DNA of 64,000 bases from Siphonodentalium dalli. Taxonomy: Eukaryota; Mollusca; Scaphopoda; Gadilida; Siphonodentaliidae. Positions 1 through 58,873 of this stretch are shown here, in pieces (position 1 is the first letter of the stretch; every line of letters begins with the position of its first letter). The position numbers and the translations under genes are program-made. The stretch lies in the NCBI GenBank assembly GCA_032622095.1, contig CP136065.1:23238134-23302133 (forward strand). Direction: 5' to 3'. The notes under the pieces are model-generated. The model was not told the DNA's origin. It worked only from the letters and a program-made list of their open reading frames with translations, and made no database searches.

Positions 1-139
1 GATCAGCCTCTCATTATTGAGAGTGTCGTCATATTTAGCCCCGGATTCAAGGAACTCAATCATTCAATTTATTGCTCATCAAACATTAACTTCTTCGCAA
101 AGTTGAGGTAGTGTCATGAACACTTTCATTTTGAAATGC

Positions 140-510
140 CGCTCCAGTTATCAGGATCGATTAATTGCCCAAAAATAATGCTAACCATGGTCAACTATAG
201 TATAAAATTGACCAAAACCCGTTATTTATCAACATTTTGTTCAATGAAATATTGCCGGTTTGTCAAAATCTGACACAAAAAAGCCACTTAATTTTAGTGT
301 TATTCATCTTCATCTGCAATTTGGTCCGATACCATCTTCTCGTCGACCGTTTACAGGGCCACTAAAAATTATCGGTGAAAAACAATAGATTTTAAAAATT
401 TATATCTGACCACTCTGAACTTTGATGGGTGGGTTCTTAGACTCGATTCAAATATTTTTCACCCCCGAAGCCAAGGAAATAGTAATTTGCATGCATTAAT
501 TTGGATTATG
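140..510. mobile_element. TTAAAGGTACTC-family element, fragment
   Basis: Inverse of 56750-57160 over CCAGTTATCAGGATCGATTA, CATTTTGTTCAATGAAAT and GAAGCCAAGGAAATAGTAAT. Both termini are missing. Confidence 0.75.
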
Positions 511-636
511 CATCTTTATTGTGTAGGATGATTAATAGAAAACAACTTTTGAATAATACTAATTATTTAATCCTCTAACATAACAGATAGGCATTGTCAG
601 AATAATTCACATAAAATTAATACCACATTCATGGCT

Positions 637-1215
637 TACACAAAACCTGAACCTGACAAATATCTACAACATACGGGAGAGCCCTAGCGAATGTTATACC
701 AATACACAGATGTTTTTATGGATGACATCACTCGAGTGCAAGGTGTTATAACTAATGCGTCAAAAATTAACAACTCTCACAATAACACAATAAACAATAA
801 CAATAAGGTCGGTGAATAAAATGAGACCAGATATTTTACATGAGTTGAGCTACAACACTTTCCAAACATATTTCAATTAAAATAGCTTCTTTTAGCATAT
901 TAATCAGATCTTTTTCGTCAAACGGTGCTGCAGAGGAAAAGATATTCACTGGAGATTATCTACATTCAAGCGAAATTTCTTTAATTGCACACTGACATCT
1001 GAATAGCAGGGCTATTTAGATTTTGATAAATTTTACTTTCCGTTGTACAGCTGCCAATAGTTATTTACAAAACAAGACTTGACACGAATGGTTAAGAAAC
1101 ACAATAAAGACACGAGTCTATAAAAATGACAATAATATAGCAGTCAAAAGAAGATAAAAGATTATGAATGATTAACTAAACAATGATATGATATATCATT
1201 TGTATATACAAGAAC
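637..1215. other. No feature seen, downstream flank
   Basis: AT-rich sequence without a credible reading frame, splice pattern or repeat that I recognise. Confidence 0.6.
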
Positions 1216-1259
1216 TCACATGGAAACTAGAAGGATTGAAGACATGATCATGGATGGTT

Positions 1260-1636
1260 TTAACCCTTTACCCAACAGAAGGGCCCTGTGCCAATGCATT
1301 CTCTTATATATGCGAGTCGACCATAGGTCGCCTCGCATATATAAGAGAATGCATTGGCTTAACACATTAAAAATTATAAAATTGTTAAAGAATGTAGACA
1401 AAAATTATAAAATTGTTTTTTTAGGCCAATGCATTCTCTTATATATGCGAGGCGACCTATGGTCGACTCGCATATATAAGAGAATGCATTGGCACAGGGC
1501 ATAACTGTAACTATCACTATGTGGTCAAGGAGCCGGTTCCAATGCTATCCATATTTGTATGGTTCTATTGAGACAGACCGAAGATATTTTAGGCTGTTGA
1601 AGCTTTATTTGGCCGGTTTGTTGGGTAAAGGGTTAA
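1260..1636. mobile_element. TTAA-flanked double-palindrome MITE, copy A
   Basis: TTAA ends with inverted CCCTTTACCCAACA, the TTAA target and CCC start expected of piggyBac-type elements. Inside are two near-perfect palindromes, each of two roughly 30-bp arms (TGCCAATGCATTCTCTTATA...) around a TCGACC/GGTCGCC centre, separated by an AT-rich spacer. Non-coding. Confidence 0.9.
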
Positions 1637-2032
1637 GAGGAAAGAATAATCTTGACACAATTAACGAACTGATATTGGTCAGGCAAAAATAGCAAAATGA
1701 TTTAACAGATAAATTCATAGAAAGGGAAGTTCAAATTTGAATTTATTCATTATTTTTAACTTTAAAATTCATTCATATTTATTTGAGCCTTTCCCTCAAT
1801 GTTAATTATCTAATTATCATGCAGAAAACTCCAACCCACGCACAATGAAGAGACAGATGAATATGATTCTGAGATGAATGGTATGAGTTAACAAATCTAT
1901 ACATATCGAACAATGAATGCTTGAAGATTTGTTGCTTGATGAAATCTTATAGATAGTGCATCTCTTCCGGGCCACAATTACAACAACAATCATTTTTATA
2001 AAACCCGATTTCAAGACTGCATATAGCTTTAT

Positions 2033-2499
2033 CAGGTCAGGCACATCCTGAATTCTACTATAAAAGTGGTATATGACCATAACATATTCATGTTTCCTGT
2101 ATTTGTGATGGTAATAGAAGACGGTGCACACCCAAATTACACTCTTAGCAATATCGCAGCAAATGAACAGTCTTCCAACAAAATTTGTTGTGCAATTTTT
2201 TGCGCCAGCTTTGTTAGTCAATAATACTAATATATGCCTTTCTAAATGACAATAACAGGATGACTCAATCGCTCCTTGATAACAACATTTAGACTAATTG
2301 AATGCTAATTGAGTTGCTTATCATGTGCCATCATGATTAATCATTTTATCCTAAACAAAATACATGTATAATACCGAATTAGTGCAAAACTCATTTTCAA
2401 TAATTTGTGTGAAATATGATATTGGTTTATCCCTCTTTTATCAAAACGGTAATGGTCACATACCACTATAATAGTGGAATCCAGGATGTGCCTGACCTG
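2033..2499. mobile_element. TIR element (467 bp) with TTTAT target duplication
   Basis: The left end CAGGTCAGGCACATCCTG is inverted at the right, and arm similarity extends through AGTGGTATATGACCAT (about 60 bp). TTTAT occurs at 2028-2032 and 2500-2504. The terminus resembles that of 54739-56129. Confidence 0.85.
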
Positions 2500-2545
2500 T
2501 TTATTGTGAAAAAAATACAAGTAAAACTGAAGATTGTATATATAA

Positions 2546-2763
2546 TACAGTAATGCCCTAAGTAATCGACTCCTTAAACACAGCAGAATTATGGGTAACT
2601 TTTCAGGATTTAGTCGGAAATATGGCTTATTGCCATTCATTCGGAAAGCTCTCCTCGAGAGCTCTCTGATGAATGGCAACAAGCCATATTTCCGACTAAA
2701 TCCTGAAAAGTTACCCATAATTCTGCTGTGTTTAAGGAGTCGATTACTTAGGGCATTACTGTA
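2546..2763. mobile_element. TA-flanked full-palindrome MITE (ACAGTAATGCCC family)
   Basis: The element is almost one perfect palindrome of about 218 bp: CAGTAATGCCCTAAGTAATC at the left is inverted at the right, centre near AGCTCTCCTCGAGAGCTCTC, TA at both ends as in Tc1/mariner insertions. Non-coding; long ORFs through it exist only because the arms mirror each other. Confidence 0.9.
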
Positions 2764-3332
2764 TGTCTATGAAGGCAAAATAAAGCATGAATGAAGTGGT
2801 TTATTTCTGAGGCAGCTGAGCGTAATTCCCGGTGAAATCTCCCTATGATATTTGCCTAGATTGAGAGCGCTAACAACATAGCTATGAATGTTTTCGTTAT
2901 AAAACTTGCTATGAAGAGATACACTATCTTTAAAGCCACACATAGTGCTCGACCATTATCATTTATAGGTATTACACTGCTCGACCATTATCATTTATAG
3001 GTACATGTATTACATTCATAAAATTGTAATAAAGTTATTTAAGTCTCTCTGGGAGCCTCGCATATATAAAAGAATGCTTGTCACCAACGTTGGTGACGTT
3101 AACATGGAAATTTTGTTGAAAATGGTTGCGCCTTCAATTAAAGAGGTAATTTCATGAATGTTCAAGGCTTTTAAGTTTAGTCAAAAAGTTGACAACTCTC
3201 TCTATACTAAATACTCATTGACGAGTAATTCCCTTAGGAAATGTTCAATGTTGAACTTATTATCTGAACATTTCCCACCAATGATTATGAATCATTCTGC
3301 TCTTGTATTATCTTCTTTTTTTTCTGTCCTTT

Positions 3333-3338
3333 TTTATT
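3333..3338 (-). promoter_or_regulatory. Candidate polyadenylation signal AATAAA for the helicase gene
   Basis: A minus-strand AATAAA lies about 170 nt beyond the stop codon. No distinct GU-rich downstream element is evident, and DDX5/17 genes often have long 3' UTRs, so other AATAAA sites further left could be used. Confidence 0.3.
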
Positions 3339-3504
3339 ACTTAAACACCCTTCCAAATGAAAAATAGACTATTCTAATATTCCAATGTTTTTCAACGATT
3401 TCCTATGCTCTTTACACTAATATATTTATATTACTCACAGGATTCATAAAATGTTTCATTTGCAAACACTATGCGAGGCTTCAATGAATGAATTGCCATG
3501 ACAG

Positions 3505-49348
<45,844 letters not shown>

Positions 49349-49409
49349 TTAAATTTCTTATTATACAATAATCAGTTAAAGATGTCCCATCCGATCAAGG
49401 GTATTAGTA

Positions 49410-49627
49410 TACAGTAATGCCCATAAATAATCGACTCCTTAACCACAGAAGAATTATGGGTAACTTTTCAGGATTCAGTCGGAAATGTGGCTTGTTGCCA
49501 TTCATCGGAAAGCTCTCACTGAGAACTTTCCGATGAATGGCAACAAGCCACATTTCCGACTAAATCCTGAAAAGTTACCCATAATTCTGCTGTGGTTAAG
49601 GAGTTGATTATTTAGTGCATTACTGTA
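49410..49627. mobile_element. TA-flanked full-palindrome MITE just upstream of exon 1
   Basis: Full-length palindromic copy with TA ends, about 60 bp upstream (transcript sense) of the first recognised coding exon. Confidence 0.9.
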
Positions 49628-50772
49628 ACTCAGTTACTACAACGGTTAATTCAGATATGTGCACTAAAACAATATATTAATGCAGGGTTTCTGCTAGGGG
49701 TTGGGGGAATGGTACCACTATGACCTTTGGGGGAAATATCAGTCCATCAACAAATTGTGAATATATATGTTTACATGTAATAGTATTTATTAAGTCAGTT
49801 GATAATTTAAGCCAAGTTCTGAATATCAACAGTAATATAAGTACATGTAGAGAAAGGTAATGAATCATATTATTGTGTTTAAATTTTAACAATTTGAAGG
49901 GTTAATGTAAGGATGTTGTCATTAGACACTGCATATAAACGTAGATACAGGTCCCATAAACTGAGCGACAAAACGACAAGTTAAATTCACGTGTTAAATA
50001 AGTGTACTAACAATTTTTTGTACCATAACATACCATTCAACGTTAATCTTCAAAGCACTCTATAGCCCCTAAATTTCAAGCACTCTGTAGCCCCTAAATT
50101 TCAATCAACCATGACAGTATGAACAAATTGGAAACTAGGGTGCTGGCAATAATCCACACCAATTATTAAAAACATCCTGCCATCTTGGACTAGAGAAAAA
50201 GATTTTTGAAGTACTTATTTGATTTAGTGTTATCTGACACTTAAGTTGCCTGTCTAGGACCCCCTGAAGCCCCTAACATGATAAACTGATAACAGGCCTA
50301 AATGCTCAAAAGAACTCAATAGACTTTTTCATACATTGAACGGCATTGATTTCTGTTCTCGAGATGAAATCCATGAAACCCCATAGCCATCAATGTTAAT
50401 CTTCTGACCACTCGGGGCCCCCAAAAATTCCATGACCCTATGAACAGATTATAACTAGGTATAATAGCAATGCATAATAGCAAGTATAGTAAATGATAGC
50501 AATATAATACATGATCACTAACTGGAGATTTTATGTTGAATTATAGAGTATATTAGTAATGTTATACATGTACCAAAGTGGTATAGACAAATGTACATAA
50601 AACAAATTTATTGTAATTTATGGTTCAAAAATGGTTAATATAACATCTAAACCATAGAGCCTGTCACCACTATCATAGTGTACGCAGTTCTATTTATATT
50701 ATTGCAAATTGCCATGCGACATATTGAAATTTAAATATAGTTATTTAATACTGGAAAAGGTTAAAAGGTGTA
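49628..50772. other. Upstream region with nothing recognised
   Basis: AT-rich. CACTCTGTAGCCCCTAAATTTC is partly duplicated at 50057-50100. It could hold a non-coding or very short first exon of the helicase gene, but no ATG-plus-donor candidate stood out. Confidence 0.5.
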
Positions 50773-50895
50773 AGCAGAATGAGGTCCCCAGAGAGTGAAT
50801 TTGTTGATGCTAGCCCACTATGCGGGGTAGCATCACTAAATTCACCCTCTGGGGACCTCATTCTGCAAATGACAGACACACTATTTCAAGGCTTG
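50773..50895. mobile_element. CAAGCCTTG-family MITE, right half
   Basis: AGCAGAATGAGGTCCCCAGA to TATTTCAAGGCTTG: one palindrome plus the right terminus, left terminus missing. Confidence 0.85.
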
Positions 50896-51439
50896 GAAGT
50901 CCAAGCATCCAAGTACATGTACCTACAGTAGAGCTCCATTGTTCTAGTTAATTAGATTCACCTAGCTAAGGGGTGGTTATTTGAATATAACTCTATTCAC
51001 ACTTCCGGTTTTGGAGAAGAGGATGTTGATGGATGGACATATGGATGGAGGAATGGATCAACGGACAACAAAGGGATGACCACAGCTCCATCGGAGACTG
51101 TCTCAAAATATGGGATTTATATTTTTGGAAGGTGATGTTTCAAATAAATACAGCCCTTAAAATTGACATTTTTCTTCTACAGCATTGCTTTAGTCAAGAA
51201 TTACAAGAAATTATCTTGGCTTAAACAGATTTATCGATGGCATAACCTTTTGCCGTATGTACAATGTAGCTAATTTCGAGGGTTAGTGTAGATGCAGCCC
51301 TTTTAATTCAGATTGTTTGACTTCAGCAAATCCGCTACAGCAACACCAAGTTCAAGTTCAATAGTGTTTATTAGATAATGAATGACATATTCCTGTACAC
51401 ACCTTGCAACAGGACCATATTGAAGCAAAGCATTGGTAA

Positions 51440-51644
51440 TACAGTAATGCTCTAAGTAATTGACTCCTTAAACAAAGCAGAATTATGGGTAACTTTTCAG
51501 GATTTAGTCGGAAATATGGCTTGTTTCCATTCATCAGAAAGCTCTCGGGGAAAGCTTTCCGATGAATGGCAACAAGCCATATTTCTGAAAGTTACCCATA
51601 ATTCTGCTGTGTTTAAGGAGTCGATTATTTAGAGCATTACTGTA
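51440..51644. mobile_element. TA-flanked full-palindrome MITE
   Basis: Family copy with TA ends. The right arm lacks about 13 bp (CTAAATCCTGAAA region), so the palindrome is asymmetric. Confidence 0.88.
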
Positions 51645-52205
51645 CATTGTTCACATTCATTCATATACTTATACTAGGGGTGCAGTTTATAGAGAAGAAA
51701 AAGGTGTTCCTCAACAAAGTGCAGTTCAGAGTGAGAGGTAATAAGGGACCATAATAGGTCGGGGCTGGTAGGGATGGGTGGGGCAGGTTGGGGGTTATAT
51801 TCATACTCATTTTTCATGTGTTGCAGCTTAAATATTATGCTGTTCGTAGCTCTAAGTTTGATGTCTATTATATACTAATTACTATGACTCATGTACATGT
51901 ATGTGACAAGGATCTATTGGGAGTGGTTAATTGTATAACTAATTTAATGCTAATGCTTTGTACCTTTGCTGATTTTGATATGACAATGTATTCGGTTCGC
52001 AGATATACATGTAGGTATGTATTTGGATTTATCACTCATCTATAGGAGAGCACATAGGAATTCATCAAATTTAAATTGAAATGAATGACACAAATAAACA
52101 TTATCAGCCATTTCTGTTATTTGTTTATCAAACCGTGTCAGATAAAAAAAAAGATGAGATCTCATTTCATACACAAGGGACATTTTAGAGAAAGGCAGGC
52201 AGACA

Positions 52206-52569
52206 CAGGGGCGCCGGAAGCATCCAAGGGCAGGGGGGGGCAGAGCCTACAAAATGGGCACTTTTCCGCAAAAAAGGGCATTTTCGGGAAAATAACCATA
52301 AATTCATTGTGGCAAAAATCCCTATTTTAATGGTATTTGTCGGTTTTTATGGCCGTTTTGTGATAAAATTGACAAAAATTTAATATTCCTTGTGAAATTG
52401 GTGGTATTTGGACCAAAAGAGTCACATTTTGCTATAAAAACACGAGATTAAACACACCAAAAGCATTTTCTGTCTCCAGAAAAAGGGCAAGTCCTGCCCC
52501 CGCTGGCCCCCCTTGGTCAAGGGCAGGGGGGTCAGCTGCCCCCTCTGCCCCCCTCTTCCGGCGCCCGTG
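52206..52569. mobile_element. hAT-like MITE (364 bp) with 8-bp TSD
   Basis: The left end CAGGGGCGCCGGAAG is inverted at the right (CTTCCGGCGCCCGTG). The 8-bp repeat GGCAGACA is at 52198-52205 and 52570-52577. The interior is rich in GGGCA and GGGG runs. Confidence 0.93.
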
Positions 52570-52679
52570 GGCAGACAAGCTTTATATTGTTGTCAGTGAA
52601 ATAGATTAAACTTCTCAAATAATATTGAGGCATTAGGAATGTGAAAGAACCTTTGTAACAGGGGGGTACTTGTACTGAC

Positions 52680-53300
52680 TTGACCCTTCAATTGGCAAGG
52701 GTAACGATCTGACTGTTCGTGATTTTTCCCCCAGACCCCTGGACTGATTTCAACTAAATTTGGTGGGGTGAGTCGGTATACCCTGGCAGATCTGATAATG
52801 TGGTTAGTTTATTCAAAATTAAAATTTAACATTAATATTTTAATTTTCATGAAAAAAACAAATTGAGCAAGGAGTAAAATCTAAATTAATTTCTTTTTCC
52901 CATTTAAAAAAAAAAATATTGTTTCAAGGAGTTAAATCTAAAAAAAAATTAATTTTTTTATTTTTGTTTTAAAGATATGAACCTGGCTCTGCCAATGTTT
53001 GCCCCAGTGACCCCATTTTAACAAATCTGAATCCCAGTAACTCATGGACCCTCAATACCAAATATAAGCTATATATTAAATAGGCCCAATGGTTCTTGAG
53101 AAGTTGTTTTAAGAATTACTATGGAGGGAAAGAGTTATGTGCCTGGCTTCGCAAATATTTGACTTTGTGACCTCATTTTAACAAATCTGAATGTGAGTCA
53201 CATAGGGAACACCCACACCAAATATGAATCCATTCGGTTCTGGAGATGGATGGACGGACGGATGAGGAGTGATGACTATAGCTCCACCCGAGGTGAGCTA
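52680..53300. repeat. Diverged dispersed repeat (ACCAAATATGAATCCATTCG type)
   Basis: Two diverged copies of a block with CCATTTTAACAAATCTGAAT, ACCAAATAT and GTTCT(T/G)GAGA, ending GGATGGACGGACGGATGAGG and CTCCACCCGAGG. A related end occurs at 51005-51100. Non-coding. Confidence 0.7.
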
Positions 53301-53446
53301 AATTAAAACACACAGAACAGATATCATGGGGGTGGGGTACATGTACATAGGTTTAATAATAATATTAGATAATTGTTATATTATTCCTTTCTTTTTCCAA
53401 TAGTTTAGCTCAGGTCTCAGTCAATGAAGGAACAATGTCGATTAAC

Positions 53447-54624
53447 TAGGGCTGGGCGATATTGGCCCCAAAAAATATCGCGATATTATGGTGACAACAT
53501 CGCGATACACGATATTATCGCGATATTATTTTGGTATATTACAATTGGTAAGTACACTGTACAATATATGCAGTATTTCATGAATAAAGTTTGCACAATA
53601 CATCCCTACGTTTTATTTACAATTTGTGGGTCATGAGAGGTCGAGTAAATGTGTATTGAACAATTATCAGTAACATCACAGTATACATGTATATAATGAC
53701 CACTCGTCTGCAACAATTGACAGTTTGTCGACGGAGAAATAATAACTTTGAAACAAAGGGATATAATCATATAACACGGCCCACGTGCGTTTTCGCATAC
53801 ATTTTTTAGAGTTATATCCCTTTGACCATAGCGCTCAACACCATGCACACATTAAGCACCGCATTCGGTTTCAAATTTCCATTTTATTAATTCGTGAGGA
53901 ATTGGTTGTTTGTGAGACTATTTATCAGTGGTAATTGGTAGTTGGTAGCACCGTGGGACTTCAATGTCCATATACGGCAGCCCTGGAAATTAGCGTCGAC
54001 AATGCCACAATGGGCAGTGCCGCGGCAAAAGCCGACGTGAAATGAATTTGCGTCGGCATTTTTTTAGCTGAGGAAAATAAATAAAGACAATCATGTTCAA
54101 TTAGTTTGTGAATTTGACATTTGTTGAAGCGATAGCAATGCCATGATCCGTACGGCACATGTCCACAAAATCATTTTACTCGCAATTTGCACACATTGAG
54201 ACGATCAAATCTGACATTGTAATCCGTCTCCAAGCAACCGGTTACGGTTGATAGAGCAAGCTGCACCAACTTGAAAGGAGGTCATTGTGCCAGTCGCATG
54301 CGCGCGACATACCAATCTCACAGTGTAGCCAACTGATGCTACTATATAGTATCTCTTTGATGTTTCTGACGAAGCATATCCAACTTGACAGGCACGTGCT
54401 CCGATGTTTTAAAACGTTTTCGACTGCGTATTTCCGGGAAGTTTGGGACTATTATACTTACTCTAACTTCGCTGTTTGTTGGGACCATATGATGGGTTTC
54501 AACCTACATGGAGAATATTACAACTTGGGACGGTATTACGATATTTTTATTTCAGACGATATTGTTGACGATATCAAAATTAAAACCGGGTATACCCGAT
54601 ATATCGTCATACCGCCCAGCACTA
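53447..54624. mobile_element. hAT-like element (about 1.18 kb) with 8-bp TSD
   Basis: Termini TAGGGCTGGGCGATAT and, inverted, TAGTGCTGGGCGGTAT. CGATTAAC is duplicated at 53439-53446 and 54625-54632. Subterminal ATATCGCGATATT repeats. The reading frames inside are not recognisable, so the copy looks non-autonomous. Confidence 0.93.
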
Positions 54625-54738
54625 CGATTAACCAAATATTATATATAAATAATAATAAATAAAGCAGCTAGCCTGGTCACTAGTGCTACCATTAATTATA
54701 TGTTGTACTTATTTTTGAAGTACTTCTTCAGATATTTA

Positions 54739-56129
54739 CAGGTCGGGCACAGGTGCCAAATGAGCTAAATAGCTCATTTAACCCTTTACCCAACAAACCG
54801 GCCAAATAAAGCTTCAACAGCCTAAAATATCTTCGGTCTGTCTCAATAGAACCATACAAATATGGATATCATTGGAACCGGCTCCTTGACCACATTGTGA
54901 TAGTTACAGTTATGCCCTGTGCCAATGCATTCTCTTATATATGCGAGTCGACCATAGGTCGCCTCGCATATATAAGAGAATGCATTGGCCTAAAAAAAAT
55001 CTTTTTTTAACACTTTTTACCATTTTTTTCTTACATTCTTTAACAATTTTATAATTTTTAATGTGTTAAGCCAATGCATTCTCTTATATATGCGAGGCGA
55101 CCTATGGTCGACTCGCATATATAAGAGAATGCATTGGCACAGGGCCCTTCTGTTGGGTAAAGGGTTAAGCTCACATAGCTAAATCGAGCTAAATTTTTAA
55201 TGTGATTTAAGTCTATTTCCTCAGTTCAACGCGTGCATCAAATTATCACATTGTGAATTTATTTCTACTGGACCAACCTAGTATTGAGCTTCACAAATAC
55301 ATTGTGTGCTCATCTACTCAATCTCATAACAGTCTTGATATCTTTTACGTGACATTTGCTTAAGGATTTATCCATGTTTTCATTAAAATTCGTGAGAGAA
55401 ACTAGTTTTAAATTGACTTTTCAGTCGGCAAATCGTGCCGTGTCAGATTCGCTCCGCTATGTCTAAGCTTATCCTAAGATAAAATTAAACAAACGTTCGG
55501 ATTGGCTGCTCAAAACAGGCTCCGTCTATGTGTTTATAAGCATGATTTCACTGGTTGGAAGATACGGAAAGCCACGCGCTTTTACCACATCGACACAATA
55601 GAAGACGCAGTAAACGATGCGTAAAATATGAATGTACTGACCACTCGCGCTTCCGTATTTTGTCTTCTCTTAAAAATGGCAGATCAGTGTACGTTCGGCC
55701 AACGATTTATCATAAATCGATGCCCGTGGTTTATCCAGTCGGACAAGACATTGTAACCTTGTTTCCTTAACCTTCAGAAATATATTCCAGGTAAATTAAT
55801 ATGCAGAAGCGGCAGTTTTATAAACACAATTCGTAAGTTCAAAAAGAAGTTTAATCATTATCCTAAAAGTGTTAATCAAATTGCCTTTGATCACGCCACT
55901 GCCGTTTTAATTACTTGTACGGAAGGAGTTTCTGTGAAGCTTGACATGGGGTCTAACTAATGAATGTAAATTCACAATGAGATAATTTGATGCATGTGTT
56001 GAACTGAGGAAATGGACTTAAATCACGTTAAAAATTTAGCTATCAGTATCAACTATGATTACTATCATCTATCATTCTATGTGAGCTCAAATGAGCTATT
56101 TAGCTCATTTGGCACCTGTGCCCGACCTG
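54739..56129. mobile_element. Long-TIR element with ATTTA duplication, carrying nested MITE F
   Basis: CAGGTCGGGCACAGGTGCCA at the left is inverted at the right. After removing 54778-55168 the left arm continues and matches the right arm for over 200 bp (GTGATTTAAGTC, CCTCAGTTCAAC, CATCAAATTATC). ATTTA flanks at 54734-54738 and 56130-56134. The core (about 55490-55750) is less AT-rich and has no recognisable protein. Confidence 0.88.
54778..55168. mobile_element. TTAA-flanked double-palindrome MITE, copy F, nested in another element
   Basis: Full-length with TTAA at both ends, reverse orientation. It is inserted in the left arm of the TIR element 54739-56129, whose arm sequence resumes on both sides, so this copy arrived later. 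Confidence 0.92.
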
Positions 56130-56749
56130 ATTTAGCATTGGTTTGGTCAATTTCAATTCGGAGCATGCAGTCACTAGGGATCGCAATCGTGGCTGTGTGC
56201 CTGTTTGCCCCAGATGACTCAAAACGACAAAAGTAGGTCATTGTCATACCCTTTGCGGTCACTTCTTCCTGAACTGAAGCGGTCTCTGTAAGACATTGGG
56301 GAATTCGAAAAAACAACTGATGTCGAAACCACGGATGGTTTATAATAGCGAGAGGGCCTCGCTTGCACGTTAATTTTTAAGATTATATGAACAAAAACAA
56401 GACTGCAACGTTATTGTGGAATAAATTGACAGAAATGTGCACAAAGTGCTGCAAACAATTAACTTCCGCAGTTAAAGGCCTGGCGCTGAAATCAAAGATG
56501 AACCAGCCTAGGTTTAACTTTCGGTTCAACGTATCGACAAAATGAATGAAACGGTGCTGTTTTAAAATAGTCTGAAATGTCCCCAAATCAAGGTCCAATT
56601 TGTATAGTTACAATGATATGCCTAAAGTACCATATAGTGCATCTATAACTATAACGGAGTGGCTAAAGAGCGAAATATCTACAGATACAGCACGGTACCT
56701 AGTATAGGCCTATACTCGTAATTATAGAGATGCATAATCCGAATTAACG

Positions 56750-57160
56750 CTCGCAAATTACTATTTCCTTGGCTTCGGGTCAAAATATTTGATTCGAGTC
56801 GAGGAACCCACCCACCAAAGTTCATACCGATTTTGGAAATCTATAATTTTTCACCACCGATAATTTTTTGTGGCCCAGTAAAAATTCGACGAGAAGACTG
56901 TCTGGGACCAAATAGATAACTCTAAATTCAAGTGACTTTTTGTGTCAGATATTTGACAAACCGACTCGGACACAATTTCGTTGAACAAAATGTTGATAAA
57001 TAACAGGTTTTGGGCAATTTTATACTATAGTTTACTGTGGTTGGCAATTAATCGATTCTGATAACTGGAGCGGCATTAAAAAAAATATATATTGTTGTTG
57101 TTGTTGTTCTTTGAATCTGATGATATGGGGACCATCGAATCGGATTGAGTACCTTTAAAT
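56750..57160. mobile_element. TTAAAGGTACTC-family element, left end truncated
   Basis: The right end is intact (CGGATTGAGTACCTTTAA) and the left arm begins inside at ATTACTATTTCCTTGGCTTC. The interior matches the copy at 140-510 in inverse orientation. Confidence 0.8.
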
Positions 57161-57289
57161 TCGCGCATTAATATTTTTCGCTCAATTTTAAATTCACGCA
57201 CCCATGACTGTGCGAAAATAATACCGGGGACAGACAAACTTTTGACGAACATCTAATATATATTTTGGGACTTCTGTTTGTTGTTTGTC

Positions 57290-57870
57290 TGTTAGCTATG
57301 GACGGGAAAACTGCCGGGCGGATTTAGCCCAAACTTCCTTGGACAAAATTTGATACCTAGGGTTACTTTTGTCCAGGGAGTGTTTTGGACGGGTCAAATC
57401 GTAACTCCGACCTGACCTTCAAAAAGGTCAAATCGGGTAAAACAGGACGGATTTCGACGAAATTTGATACCTACAGATACTTTTGTGTCCGGGGAGTCTT
57501 TAGTGCATGGACGGGGCAAATCGTCACCGACCCGACCTTGACCTTCAAATAGGTCAATTGAAGGTCAAATCGGGTAAAACGGACGGATTTCGACGAAATT
57601 TGATACCCATGGGTGAATTTGTCCGGGGAGTGTTTTGGACGGGTCAAATCGTGACCCCGACCTTCAAAATTGTCAATTCAAGGTCAAATTGCGAATTTTG
57701 ACGGAATTTCGACAACATTTGATACCTTGTGTTACTTTTGTCCGGGGGAGTGTTTTGGACGGGTGCAACCGTGACCCCAACCTGACCTTGACCTTCAAAA
57801 TGGTCAATTCAAGGTCAAAACCTTCAAAATGCTCAATTCAAGGTCAAATCGCGCAATTCGCCGAAAAGCA
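57290..57870. repeat. Diverged tandem repeat of about 120 bp, 4-5 copies
   Basis: GGACGGATTTCGACGAAATT, TTTTGTCCGGGGAGTGTTTT, GGACGGGTCAAATCGT and GACCTTGACCTTCAAA recur. It leads directly into the CAT microsatellite. Confidence 0.85.
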
Positions 57871-57909
57871 GAGGGGAAACAGCCCAGACGAAGTCGGGTC
57901 CACCAGCTA

Positions 57910-58445
57910 TATATATATATAGCATCATCATCATCACCATGACCATCACCATCACCGCCACCACCATCACTATCACCATCACCACCATCATCACTATCAC
58001 CATCACCACCACCAACACAACCACCATCACATCACCATCACCACCATCACCATCATCACCGCCACCACCATCTCCATCTATGTCATCATCACCATCACCA
58101 CCATCGCCATCACCACCATCACATCTCCATCTATATCATCATCACCATCACCATCACCAGCACCACGTACCATCTCAATCTATATCATCAACACCATCAA
58201 CACCACCACCATCATCATCATCACCATTACCACCATCACCATCATCACCACCATCATCACCACCATCTATATCATCATCACCACCACCAACAACACCATC
58301 ATCATTACCATCACCGCCATCACCATCATCACCACCACCATAACCACCATCACCGCCACCACCATCAGCACCATCTCAATATATATCATCACCGTCACCA
58401 TCATCACCACCATCGTCATCGCCATCATCACCATCACCATCAATA
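57910..58445. repeat. CAT/CACCAT microsatellite, first block
   Basis: Imperfect (CAT)n/(CAC)n repeat over about 535 bp, broken by ATCTATATCATCA interruptions at irregular intervals. The His/Thr/Pro or Met/Val ORFs across it are artefacts. Confidence 0.97.
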
Positions 58446-58562
58446 TATATATAAGGGAATATATAAGTCGCAATGACTTTTACCAATTGTGCAGATTATT
58501 ACCCGGTATAGTGATTACTCTTTGTGTAAAGAGATGAGAAAAACATCTTTCTTGACACCATC

Positions 58563-58873
58563 TCGATCTATATCATCATCACCATCGCCACCACCACCAA
58601 CAACACCATCATCATCACCATCACCGCCATCACCATCACCATCATCACCACCACCATAACCACCATCACCATCACAGCCACCATCACCATCATCACCACC
58701 ACCATAACCACCATCACCATCACCGCCATCACCATCAGCACCATCACCATCGCCATCTATATCATCATCACCATCACCATAACCACCATCATCATCACCA
58801 GCATCATCATCGCCACCATCACCATCAACGCCACCACCATCACCATCACCACCACCATCACCATCATCATCAA
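58563..58873. repeat. CAT/CACCAT microsatellite, second block
   Basis: The same repeat continues after a 115-bp island. The island and the sequence after the second block share TGACTTTTACCAATT and GAGATGAGAAAAACATCTTT, so microsatellite plus flank were duplicated. Confidence 0.95.

Noticed and set aside
1220-1504. ORFs encoding CQCILLYMR...RIYKRMHW (recurring at several places)
   Set aside because: They run through the TTAA MITE palindromes and are mirrored on both strands; no coding constraint.
55555-55770. Possible promoter and first exon (GATTGG, TTTATAAG, then a 71-codon ORF)
   Set aside because: It lies in the core of the TIR element 54739-56129; motifs are too weak and there is no downstream exon.
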